5,925 nt of DNA. It comes from Cytophagales bacterium (GTDB taxonomy: Bacteria; Bacteroidota; Bacteroidia; Cytophagales; Cyclobacteriaceae). Both the position numbers and the translations under genes were made by a program. Below the pieces are notes generated by a model. That model did not search any database and was not told where the DNA came from. It saw only the letters and a list, made by a program, of their open reading frames with translations. The stretch lies in NCBI GenBank assembly GCA_029262955.1, contig JAJCYL010000211.1, forward strand, positions 1 through 5,925, in the 5' to 3' direction. Below, in pieces: positions 1 to 5,925 of this stretch (positions within the stretch are counted from its first letter, which is position 1; each line of letters opens with the position of its first letter).

Positions 1-2828
1 AAGCACTTGATCAGGTTCGTGAAGAGGTTAAAAAATCAAAAACTCCCATCTTAGGAATTACCGGTACAGGCGGTTCTGGTAAATCGTCATTGGTAGATGA
101 ACTGGTGCGACGCTTTATCGCTGATCGAGGTGAAAAGTCAATCGGCATTGTTTCCGTTGATCCCTCAAAGAGAAAAACCGGTGGCGCCCTGTTAGGAGAT
201 AGAATCAGGATGAACTCCATCAATCATCCCAAAGTTTATATGCGCTCATTAGCCACACGTCAATCAAATTTAGCCTTGTCGAAATATGTTCAGGATGCTG
301 TGGATATCCTAAGGGCCGCCCACTATGACCTCATAATCCTGGAAACTTCCGGTATTGGTCAATCAGATACAGAGATTATAGAGCATTCCGATATATCGCT
401 ATACGTTATGACACCGGAATTTGGAGCTGCAACCCAGCTGGAAAAGATCGATATGCTCGATTTCGCCGATATCGTGGCTATCAATAAGTTTGATAAAAGA
501 GGTTCACTGGACGCTTTGAGAGATGTTAAGAAGCAATTCAAGCGCAATCACAACCTGTTTGAGGCCAAAGACGAAGACATTCCTGTTTATGGCACTATTG
601 CTTCGCAGTTCAATGACCCGGGCACCAATAAGCTCTATAAAGCCCTGATGGACAAGATCACTGAAAAAACCGGCATAGACCTCAAATCAAAGCTTGAAGC
701 TTCTGACGAGATGTCTGAGAAGATCTTCATCATTCCTCCCAAGCGCACCCGATACCTTTCAGAAATCTCTGAGACCATTCGTGAATACGACAATTGGGCC
801 GATCAGCAGGCACAAACGGCCCAGCAACTTTACAGTATTCAAAATACAATCGAAACCCTTAAACAGACAGGCAAAAAAGAAGTTTCGGACCAACTCGAAG
901 AGACTTATAAAGAGGTAGCACTTAATCTTGATCCTCGCAATAAGAAACTGATTGAGGATTGGCCGGAAAAAGAACAAAATTATAAGGGAGAGGTATTTAC
1001 CTACAAGGTAAGAGACAAGGATATCAAAGTTCAAACGCATACTGAATCTCTATCTCATACCAAAATTCCTAAAGTGAGTCTGCCAAGATTCAAAGCATGG
1101 GGTGATCTCCTGAAATGGATGCTGCAGGAAAATGTACCGGGTGAATTTCCTTACACCTCCGGTGTCTTTCCATTTAAAAGGCAAAATGAGGACCCCACCA
1201 GGATGTTTGCCGGCGAAGGCGGCCCTGAACGGACAAACAAAAGATTCCACTATGTCTCAGAAGGACTGCCGGCTAAGCGATTGTCTACAGCTTTTGATTC
1301 AGTAACACTTTATGGTGAGGACCCGGATCACCGACCTGACATCTATGGTAAGATTGGCAACTCCGGGGTGAGCATATGTTCCCTTGATGATGCTAAAAAA
1401 CTCTATTCGGGCTTTGATTTATCAGATCCTGCAACCTCGGTATCAATGACCATCAATGGTCCTTCTGCGACGATCTGTGCGTTTTTTATGAATGCAGCGA
1501 TTGATCAGCAATGTGAGCGATACATCAGTGAAAATGGACTTGAGAAGGAAATAGAAGAAAAAATCGTCAAAATTTATAAAGAGAGTGGCAAAAATCGCCC
1601 GGAATACAAAGGAGCATTGCCCAGCGGCAATGACGGTTTAGGCCTTATGCTCTTAGGTGTAACCGGTGACCAGGTTTTACCCGAAAAGGTTTATGGTGAG
1701 ATTAAGGACAAAACCCTAAGCCAGGTTAGAGGAACGGTTCAGGCCGATATTCTGAAAGAAGACCAGGCTCAGAATACCTGTATATTCTCCACGGAATTCT
1801 CCCTGAGAGTAATGGGTGATGTCCAGCAATATTTCATCGACCATTCCATCAGAAACTTCTATTCAGTGTCAATTTCCGGTTACCACATAGCAGAGGCTGG
1901 TGCCAATCCGATTACTCAATTGGCACTCACATTATCCAATGGGTTCACGTTCGTGGAGTACTACGCCTCACGCGGAATGGATGTCAATAAATTTGCTCCT
2001 AATTTCTCCTTCTTCTTCTCTAATGGAGTCGATCCCGAATATTCGGTTATTGGTAGAGTAGCCAGGCGAATATGGGCCAAAGCCATCAAATTAAAGTACG
2101 GAGCTGATGAAAGGGCCCAAAAGCTCAAATATCACATTCAAACCTCCGGCAGATCCTTGCATGCCCAGGAGATCGATTTTAATGACATCAGAACTACCCT
2201 GCAGGCCCTTTATGCCATTTACGACAATTGCAACTCCTTGCACACCAACGCCTATGACGAGGCCATCACCACTCCTACTGAAGAATCCGTTCGCAGGGCC
2301 ATGGCTATCCAATTAATTATTAACAAGGAACTTGGATTGGCTAAAAATGAAAATCCTTTACAAGGTTCATTTATCATCGAGGAATTAACTGATCTGGTAG
2401 AAGCAGCAGTATTGGATGAATTTGATCGCATTACTGAACGTGGGGGTGTTTTGGGCGCAATGGAGACTATGTATCAGCGCAATAAGATCCAGGAAGAAAG
2501 CCTGTATTATGAAACCTTAAAGCATACCGGTGAATTTCCAATTATCGGAGTAAATACTTTCCTTTCCTCCAAAGGATCGCCCACTATTCTTCCCAAGGAG
2601 GTTATTCGTTCAACCACCGAGGAAAAAGAAGGACAAATTGATAACCTGCGAAATTTACACGCGTCCAATAGTGATCGATCGGAGGAAATTCTGCGCAAAC
2701 TGCAACTGACCGCCATTAACAACGAAAACATCTTCGACGGTTTGATGGAGGCAACCAAATATTGCTCATTAGGTCAGATCACTCACGCATTGTTTGAAGT
2801 TGGGGGACAGTATAGGAGGAATATGTAA
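1..2828 (+). CDS. icmF: Fused isobutyryl-CoA mutase IcmF, 5'-truncated by window edge (GTPase chaperone plus mutase domains)
   Basis: Cytoplasmic adenosylcobalamin-dependent enzyme that interconverts isobutyryl-CoA and n-butyryl-CoA. The fused MeaB/ArgK-type GTPase domain is known to guard cofactor loading. The frame is open from base 3 and encodes about 941 residues. Full-length IcmF is roughly 1,090-1,130 residues, so the N-terminal B12-binding domain with its base-off His lies upstream of the window. Visible parts in order: P-loop GTGGSGKS (63-86), ETSGIGQSD switch region (342-368), NKFD guanine-specificity motif (483-494), a charged linker, then the substrate-binding TIM barrel from about base 1070. 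Active-site residues are Phe (1167-1169, in GVFPFKR) and Gln (1770-1772, in DQAQNT), where methylmalonyl-CoA mutase has Tyr and Arg. The barrel His of SGYH is at 1884-1886. A TTG at 90 is not the start, because it would remove the P-loop. The C-terminus (GGQYRRNM) is complete, and no frameshift is seen. Confidence 0.96.
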   Translation, partial: ALDQVREEVKKSKTPILGITGTGGSGKSSLVDELVRRFIADRGEKSIGIVSVDPSKRKTGGALLGDRIRMNSINHPKVYMRSLATRQSNLALSKYVQDAVDILRAAHYDLIILETSGIGQSDTEIIEHSDISLYVMTPEFGAATQLEKIDMLDFADIVAINKFDKRGSLDALRDVKKQFKRNHNLFEAKDEDIPVYGTIASQFNDPGTNKLYKALMDKITEKTGIDLKSKLEASDEMSEKIFIIPPKRTRYLSEISETIREYDNWADQQAQTAQQLYSIQNTIETLKQTGKKEVSDQLEETYKEVALNLDPRNKKLIEDWPEKEQNYKGEVFTYKVRDKDIKVQTHTESLSHTKIPKVSLPRFKAWGDLLKWMLQENVPGEFPYTSGVFPFKRQNEDPTRMFAGEGGPERTNKRFHYVSEGLPAKRLSTAFDSVTLYGEDPDHRPDIYGKIGNSGVSICSLDDAKKLYSGFDLSDPATSVSMTINGPSATICAFFMNAAIDQQCERYISENGLEKEIEEKIVKIYKESGKNRPEYKGALPSGNDGLGLMLLGVTGDQVLPEKVYGEIKDKTLSQVRGTVQADILKEDQAQNTCIFSTEFSLRVMGDVQQYFIDHSIRNFYSVSISGYHIAEAGANPITQLALTLSNGFTFVEYYASRGMDVNKFAPNFSFFFSNGVDPEYSVIGRVARRIWAKAIKLKYGADERAQKLKYHIQTSGRSLHAQEIDFNDIRTTLQALYAIYDNCNSLHTNAYDEAITTPTEESVRRAMAIQLIINKELGLAKNENPLQGSFIIEELTDLVEAAVLDEFDRITERGGVLGAMETMYQRNKIQEESLYYETLKHTGEFPIIGVNTFLSSKGSPTILPKEVIRSTTEEKEGQIDNLRNLHASNSDRSEEILRKLQLTAINNENIFDGLMEATKYCSLGQITHALFEVGGQYRRNM

Positions 2829-2866
2829 AATTTGGCAATCACTCCAGAGGGACATATGTGGATGGG

Positions 2867-3586
2867 TTATTCCAACAAATCCAACAGTGCCTGGGTGTCG
2901 TCTTTAATCCTATGGTGTAGAGACGCCTGAAAATCCAGGAACCCCAGAATGGCGGCGAAGTGATTATTTTTCAATAAAAACCGGGATGAGTTCATATCGT
3001 ACTTCCAGCCCCCCACGCTCGAATGCTCTTTAACCGCGTATCCCATAGCATACAGCAGGTCTAACTCATTCGTATAAGTCATGGAGAATACCTGTCTTAT
3101 TTGCTCCTGCTCGTAGTATTCAGAGTTCTCATGAGTATTTCTCAGCTTCAATATGGCAGACTTTTCTTTTTCCGGGAAGGATGAAAGAAACCCGCTAAAT
3201 ATGAGTTCCTCAATCGTATAAACAGCGGTATTGAAAGCATTCAGCCCATAGTCAATACTATCCATTTTGCTTACTAAGATGTCAATATTACGTTTGTCAG
3301 AATTGTAATAGTCCAGGTAATTGATAATGGTTTTTTTGAAACGCTCTATATTCCTTTCTGAATGCTCCAGCGTCTCTATGTCAGCTGCCAATTCAATTTT
3401 AAGATGATTTCTGTACTGATTGAGTTGATTCTCTTGCTTTCGGCCTTCATTCCAATTATTGAGGGCAAATGCCAGTAAGATACCGACGGAAATAACTACA
3501 ATCTCAATGAGATATTCGGCCCACTTTTTCTTAATGGTTTTAAAAAGCTTTTTCATAAGATTAAGTTCTTCGGAAAACTTGATCAT
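2867..3586 (-). CDS. DUF6090-type single-pass membrane protein, function unknown
   Basis: Encodes 239 residues. A basic N-terminus (MKKLFKTIKKKW, residues 11-22) is followed by one hydrophobic segment at about residues 25-43 (LIEIVVISVGILLAFA), which ends in the NNWNE motif and a charged stretch. This N-terminal pattern is the hallmark of the Bacteroidota DUF6090 family as I know it. The remaining ~190 residues are mostly polar and probably helical, with no Cys-rich or catalytic motif that I recognise. By the positive-inside rule they should lie in the periplasm. Met1 (MIKF) is chosen because family members often begin that way; Met11 is an alternative. The gene converges on icmF with 38 bases between stop codons and no clear hairpin there. 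It diverges from the HTH/Fic pair. The upstream bases 3587-3720 hold no feature I can support, and no convincing -7/-33 promoter is seen. No function should be assigned. Confidence 0.85.
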   Translation of the reverse strand: MIKFSEELNLMKKLFKTIKKKWAEYLIEIVVISVGILLAFALNNWNEGRKQENQLNQYRNHLKIELAADIETLEHSERNIERFKKTIINYLDYYNSDKRNIDILVSKMDSIDYGLNAFNTAVYTIEELIFSGFLSSFPEKEKSAILKLRNTHENSEYYEQEQIRQVFSMTYTNELDLLYAMGYAVKEHSSVGGWKYDMNSSRFLLKNNHFAAILGFLDFQASLHHRIKDDTQALLDLLE

Positions 3587-3738
3587 AAGTTAATTGAGTT
3601 TAATGAATCTGGAATAGTTCTGTCGACAAAATACTTATCCATCTGCAACCCGAACTACCTGAAAGGATAACATCTGATCGGAAGGTCATACAACCCATAT
3701 CATAATAGACAACTTATAAATTGCATTTCAATTATAAT

Positions 3739-3790
3739 TATACAATATATTAATTGTATATTTTATTATATTTACAATTTATTAATTGTA
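3739..3790 (+). promoter_or_regulatory. Twin palindromic operator in front of the HTH/Fic operon
   Basis: Two inverted repeats with the form TACAAT-N6-ATTGTA lie at 3741-3758 and 3773-3790. The first extends to 8-base arms (TATACAAT/ATTGTATA, 3739-3760). Their centres are 32 bases apart, close to three helical turns, so two dimers would sit on the same DNA face. The second ends 7 bases before the ATG at 3798, where a repressor could block transcription start or ribosome access. A TATATTTA box at 3767-3774 between them fits 7 of 8 positions of the Bacteroidota -7 consensus TAnnTTTG, but I find no well-spaced -33 partner. Autoregulation by the downstream HTH protein is inferred from position and symmetry. 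The local AT richness makes some palindromy likely by chance. Confidence 0.6.
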
Positions 3791-3794
3791 TATT
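3741..3794 (+). repeat. Two 22-base direct repeat copies (21 of 22 identical)
   Basis: Copies at 3741-3762 and 3773-3794 differ only at their seventh base (A versus T). They are separated by 10 bases. Each contains one operator palindrome plus the trailing TATT, so identity runs past the palindrome itself. That suggests duplication of a whole binding unit rather than independent AT-rich coincidences. Confidence 0.8.
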
Positions 3795-3797
3795 ATC

Positions 3798-4259
3798 ATG
3801 AGAAGTCAGAAAAACTTGTTAATTGAGCAGTTGGAGCACAAACTCCAAAGCTTCAGATCCATTGGAAAGATTCCGATTCCGCCTGAAGGCTGGATTAAGG
3901 CAATTCGCACAACACTAAATATGAACCTAACTCAGCTGGCAAATAGACTTAAAGTCGATTATCAATCTGTTCAAGGATATGAAGAGAGGGAGAGGGACGG
4001 TAAGATTACCATTAAAACCTTAAAAGAAGTAGGTGAGGCCTTGGAAATGAAGTTCGTTTATGGGTTCGTTCCGATTCATGGCTCTGTCAAAAAGATGGTT
4101 AACAAAAGTGCTAAGGAACTTGCAAAGAAGATCGTATTAAGAACGCATAAAAATATGCTTCTCGAAAACCAAGGTACTGACCCTCAGCAAATAAAGAAAG
4201 CCATTGATGAATTGTCCCAGGAACTTGAACGCGACTTAAATAAATCGTTGTGGAATTAG
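3798..4259 (+). CDS. Mobile mystery protein A (Xre-like HTH partner of a Fic protein)
   Basis: Encodes 153 residues and matches the family known as mobile mystery protein A, the upstream member of a fixed gene pair. The N-terminus (RSQKNLLIEQLEHKL) and the block GWIKAIRTTLNMNLTQLANR are typical. An Xre/Cro-like helix-turn-helix spans about residues 32-88 (LTQLANRLKVDYQSVQGYEER), followed by the MKFVYGFVP segment. The C-terminal 60 residues are charged and helical and may contact the Fic partner. The ATG at 3798 is preferred over an in-frame TTG at 3786, which lies inside the operator palindrome. There is no Shine-Dalgarno sequence. The 3' end overlaps the Fic gene by 10 bases. Likely roles are repressor of its own operon and antitoxin-like partner; both are inferred. 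Residues 119-124 (NMLLEN) resemble the Fic inhibitory motif (S/T)xxxE(G/N), except for Asn in place of Ser/Thr. Confidence 0.9.
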   Translation: MRSQKNLLIEQLEHKLQSFRSIGKIPIPPEGWIKAIRTTLNMNLTQLANRLKVDYQSVQGYEERERDGKITIKTLKEVGEALEMKFVYGFVPIHGSVKKMVNKSAKELAKKIVLRTHKNMLLENQGTDPQQIKKAIDELSQELERDLNKSLWN

Positions 4260-4840
4260 AATATGGTTATGGACAAACTCCCCTGGATGATGATGAAAAA
4301 GAGGGGTTGCTCATAAAAACCATCTCCACTCATGGGGAGTTGAATGAACTTGAACAGCTCAATATTGAGGAAGCAGAACTATGGCGTCATACAAGCCCCG
4401 AAGCAACGGAAAAAGTGCTAACTGAAGCTTTTGTAAAAAAGCTCCATCGGAAGATGTTTAACAAAGTTTGGTCATGGGCCGGATATTTCAGAAAATCCAA
4501 CAAGAACATTGGGGTGGAATGGGCTGAAATTCCGATGAGCCTCAAATATCTCTTAGATAATACGAAGTATTGGGTAAAGAATGGTGTCTACAACAATGAT
4601 GAAATAGCCATTCGTTTTAAGTACGAGATTGTCAAAACACATTGTTTTTCCAATGGAAATGGCAGACACTCCAGAATAATGGCTGACATATTAATTGAAT
4701 CATTAGGTGGAAGTTCTTTTAGCTGGAATGGCTTTAATATGACCAATCCGGATGAAACCCGAAAACAGTATATCGATGCGATTAAGGAAGTGGATAAGAG
4801 CAATGATTTTAGTTCCTTAATCAAGTTTGCCAGGGGGTAA
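4250..4840 (+). CDS. Mobile mystery protein B, Fic-domain protein with an NGNGR active-site variant
   Basis: Encodes 196 residues. Fic proteins usually transfer AMP or another nucleotide moiety from a nucleotide to a target hydroxyl. The N-terminus GQTPLDDDEKEGL and THGELNELEQLNI are characteristic of the mobile mystery B group. The Fic core covers about residues 55-195, with signature HCFSNGNGRHSR at 131-142 (4640-4675): catalytic His131, the GNG anion hole and both Arg are present. The usual Asp/Glu that binds Mg2+ is Asn135. The C-terminal block ETRKQYIDAIKE fits the helix after the active site in other Fic folds. Start is GTG at 4250, 10 bases inside the upstream gene. An in-frame stop at 4241 excludes a longer version, and no suitable ATG lies before the core. 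The overlap implies translational coupling. No signal peptide or membrane segment is seen, so it is probably cytoplasmic. The target is unknown. Confidence 0.92.
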   Translation: MELEYGYGQTPLDDDEKEGLLIKTISTHGELNELEQLNIEEAELWRHTSPEATEKVLTEAFVKKLHRKMFNKVWSWAGYFRKSNKNIGVEWAEIPMSLKYLLDNTKYWVKNGVYNNDEIAIRFKYEIVKTHCFSNGNGRHSRIMADILIESLGGSSFSWNGFNMTNPDETRKQYIDAIKEVDKSNDFSSLIKFARG

Positions 4841-4887
4841 TTTTCGGATTCTTACACCATCTCAAAAAGATAAGCGGCTGACTTAGT

Positions 4888-5129
4888 TTAGCAGATCAAT
4901 GTTAAGCCAGCAAATATCACGTTGACATCCTTCTTAAGTTTAACAATGTCTAAATCCAATTTATGTGTTATTGAAAAGAGCATCCAGCGAAAATCTTTTC
5001 CATACTTCTGCCATTTCAATATTCTTAATCTTTATTAAATCCAATTTCACTCCACAGGTAAGGCCGAACTTCCTCGTCATGACTATCATCTTCCATGTTG
5101 GAACTTAGAAAAGCCCCAAATAACCTCAA
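4888..5129 (-). pseudogene. Possible remnant of a small minus-strand gene, broken into three frames
   Basis: Three overlapping short open frames follow each other along the minus strand. The first runs from a TTG at 5129 (or ATG at 5096) to a stop at 5025 and encodes a protein-like stretch (SSNMEDDSHDEEVRPYLWSE). The second runs from an ATG at 5080 to 4961 and includes IKIKNIEMAEVWKRFSLDAL. The third runs from a TTG at 5019 to 4888 and includes KWQKYGKDFRWMLFSITHKL. Joining the first and second by one frameshift near 5035 gives a plausible continuous peptide. I recognise no family. It starts only 16 bases beyond the transporter's stop, on the same strand. It could instead be unselected spacer that happens to lack stops, so confidence is low. 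Confidence 0.22.
4951..5047. repeat. 12-base direct repeat pair in the spacer
   Basis: The sequence TAAATCCAATTT occurs exactly at 4951-4962 and again at 5036-5047. On the minus strand both copies read Lys-Leu-Asp-Leu, though in different frames of the possible gene remnant. This could be an internal duplication, a small deletion or insertion footprint, or chance in AT-rich DNA. Confidence 0.45.
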
Positions 5130-5144
5130 TTGTATTTATATAAC

Positions 5145-5925
5145 TTACCTCAACTGATCCGGGTACTGACTCAAATCAAGCCCCCACAAATATGGCAGCA
5201 AGAAATACACGAAGAACAGAATGATCACAATGGAGATAATGTTCAGGGCAAAACCGGCCCGCATCATATCCTTCATTCGTAAGTAACCCGAACCAAATAC
5301 CACCGCGTTGGGCGGCGTGGCCACCGGTAACATAAAAGCACAAGAAGCGGCTACAGTGGCTCCAACCATCAAGGCATAAGGGTGCACATCAATGGCCATT
5401 GCGATAGCCGCCAAAATGGGCAATATCATAGAAGTGGTAGCCAGGTTAGAAGTAATTTCTGTCAAAAAGTTCACCGCTGTGATAATCACAATGAGTATGA
5501 TTATCAGTGAAACTCCCTGAAGCAGGGTCATCTGGCTGCCTATCCAATCGGCCAGGCCACTTTCTTTAAATCCAGCCGCTATGGCCATGCCACCACCAAA
5601 TAATAAAATCACTCCCCACGGAATTTTGACTGCTGATTCCCAATCGAGTAACCGGGGGCTCACTTTATCACCACTGGGTAGTACAAACATCAATATTGCC
5701 CCTAAAATGGCAATCACTGAATCGTCTATTCCCGGCAAGAATTTGGCCAGGAAGAATGACCGTGATATCCAGGCCAAAGCGATGAAAACGAAAACTACAA
5801 GAACCAATTTTTCCTGGAAGCTCATTCTCCCAATTAGCTCCAGTTGCTTTGTTATTTCGGCCCTCCCCCCTGGAAAGCTGTGCCCTTTGATCCGATAGGC
5901 TACTCTTACCAAATAATTCCAGGCA
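5145..5925 (-). CDS. DASS/SLC13-family sodium-coupled di/tricarboxylate transporter, N-terminal part outside window
   Basis: Inner-membrane symporter of the divalent anion:Na+ family, which imports succinate, malate, fumarate, citrate or, in some members, sulfate. The frame is open to the right edge, giving about 260 C-terminal residues of an expected ~480 or more. A TTG at 5912 is not a credible start because coding similarity continues upstream of it. Residues below are numbered from that TTG. About six or seven hydrophobic segments are visible, including PWGVILLFGGGMAIA (98-112). The second half-repeat binding motif is TEITSNLATT (151-160; Ser-Asn at 5445-5450), with Leu where many relatives have Thr or Val. 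Residues 189-205 (ASCAFMLPVATPPNAVV, 5298-5348) fit the sodium:sulfate symporter family signature. The tail YLWGLDLSQYPDQLR is short and complete. Substrate cannot be assigned from this half. The gene converges on the Fic gene, so it is probably transcribed independently. Confidence 0.94.
   Translation of the reverse strand, partial: AWNYLVRVAYRIKGHSFPGGRAEITKQLELIGRMSFQEKLVLVVFVFIALAWISRSFFLAKFLPGIDDSVIAILGAILMFVLPSGDKVSPRLLDWESAVKIPWGVILLFGGGMAIAAGFKESGLADWIGSQMTLLQGVSLIIILIVIITAVNFLTEITSNLATTSMILPILAAIAMAIDVHPYALMVGATVAASCAFMLPVATPPNAVVFGSGYLRMKDMMRAGFALNIISIVIILFFVYFLLPYLWGLDLSQYPDQLR

Larger units (their letters stand above)
4841..5144. other. Gene-poor spacer between the Fic gene and the transporter gene
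   Basis: About 300 bases between the convergent stops of the Fic and transporter genes. I see no intact gene, tRNA, convincing terminator hairpin or transposon end. It holds only short minus-strand open frames and a 12-base direct repeat, both listed separately. Confidence 0.7.

Noticed and set aside
90..92. TTG as start of the first coding region
   Set aside because: The frame is open upstream to the window edge and the upstream codons complete the GTPase P-loop, so this is an internal Leu codon.
759..1040. Minus-strand open frame of 93 codons inside icmF
   Set aside because: It lies antisense to strongly conserved coding sequence, its product has no recognisable motif, and its composition mirrors the icmF codons.
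2507..2758. Minus-strand open frame of 83 codons inside the end of icmF
   Set aside because: It is a shadow of the conserved C-terminal mutase domain. There is no independent support.
2812..2828. AGGAGGA followed by ATG then TAA at the end of icmF, resembling a ribosome binding site plus start
   Set aside because: The bases encode the conserved IcmF C-terminus (QYRRNM). The ATG is followed at once by a stop, and no downstream plus-strand gene could use it.
2829..2866. Terminator between the convergent icmF and DUF6090 genes
   Set aside because: Only a short ACATATGT palindrome is present, with no GC-rich stem or T-tract on either strand.
3621..3628. TGTCGACA palindrome upstream of the DUF6090 gene
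   Set aside because: A single 8-base palindrome without a second copy, placed with no promoter nearby, is expected by chance.
3786..3797. Upstream TTG extending the HTH protein by four residues
   Set aside because: It falls inside the second operator palindrome. The ATG at 3798 gives the N-terminus I expect for the family.
4869..4894. Weak stem GCTGA...TTAGC downstream of the Fic gene as a terminator
   Set aside because: The stem is short and mismatched, and no U-tract follows.
5581..5898. Plus-strand open frame of 105 codons over the transporter gene
   Set aside because: It is antisense to transmembrane-coding sequence whose protein is clearly a DASS carrier. The product has no family features.

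Overview
The window looks like chromosomal DNA of a Bacteroidota bacterium, most likely from the Cytophagia/Balneola side of the phylum. The reasons are a DUF6090-type membrane protein (a family I know almost only from this phylum), no clear Shine-Dalgarno sequence at the visible starts, and AT-rich spacers. The assignment to phylum is an inference. The finer placement is a guess.

Layout, left to right. (1) Bases 1-2828, plus strand, hold the 3' part of icmF, the fused isobutyryl-CoA mutase. The gene enters from outside the window, so its N-terminal B12-binding domain is missing. (2) Bases 2867-3586, minus strand, hold a single-pass membrane protein of the DUF6090 type, convergent with icmF across only 38 bases. 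(3) Bases 3587-3797 form a divergent spacer. Its last ~85 bases are extremely AT-rich and carry two near-identical palindromes just in front of the next gene. (4) Bases 3798-4840, plus strand, hold an overlapping pair: an Xre-like HTH protein and a Fic-domain protein. These match the families named 'mobile mystery protein A' and 'B', which are always paired and tend to sit in mobile or variable DNA. (5) Bases 4841-5144 hold no intact gene. They contain minus-strand open frames that look like remains of a small gene, plus a 12-base direct repeat. (6) Bases 5145-5925, minus strand, hold the C-terminal half of a DASS/SLC13-type sodium-coupled carboxylate transporter, cut by the window's right edge.

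How the genes relate. icmF (short-chain acyl-CoA interconversion) and the transporter (organic acid uptake) are ordinary metabolic genes. The interesting unit is the two-gene cassette between them. The HTH protein probably binds the twin palindromes and represses its own operon. The overlapping Fic protein would be made by translational coupling. The Fic signature is complete except that the usual acidic Mg2+ residue is Asn. The cassette resembles a toxin-antitoxin or regulated AMP-transfer module of unproven function. No transposase, integrase, tRNA, rRNA or CRISPR array is visible.
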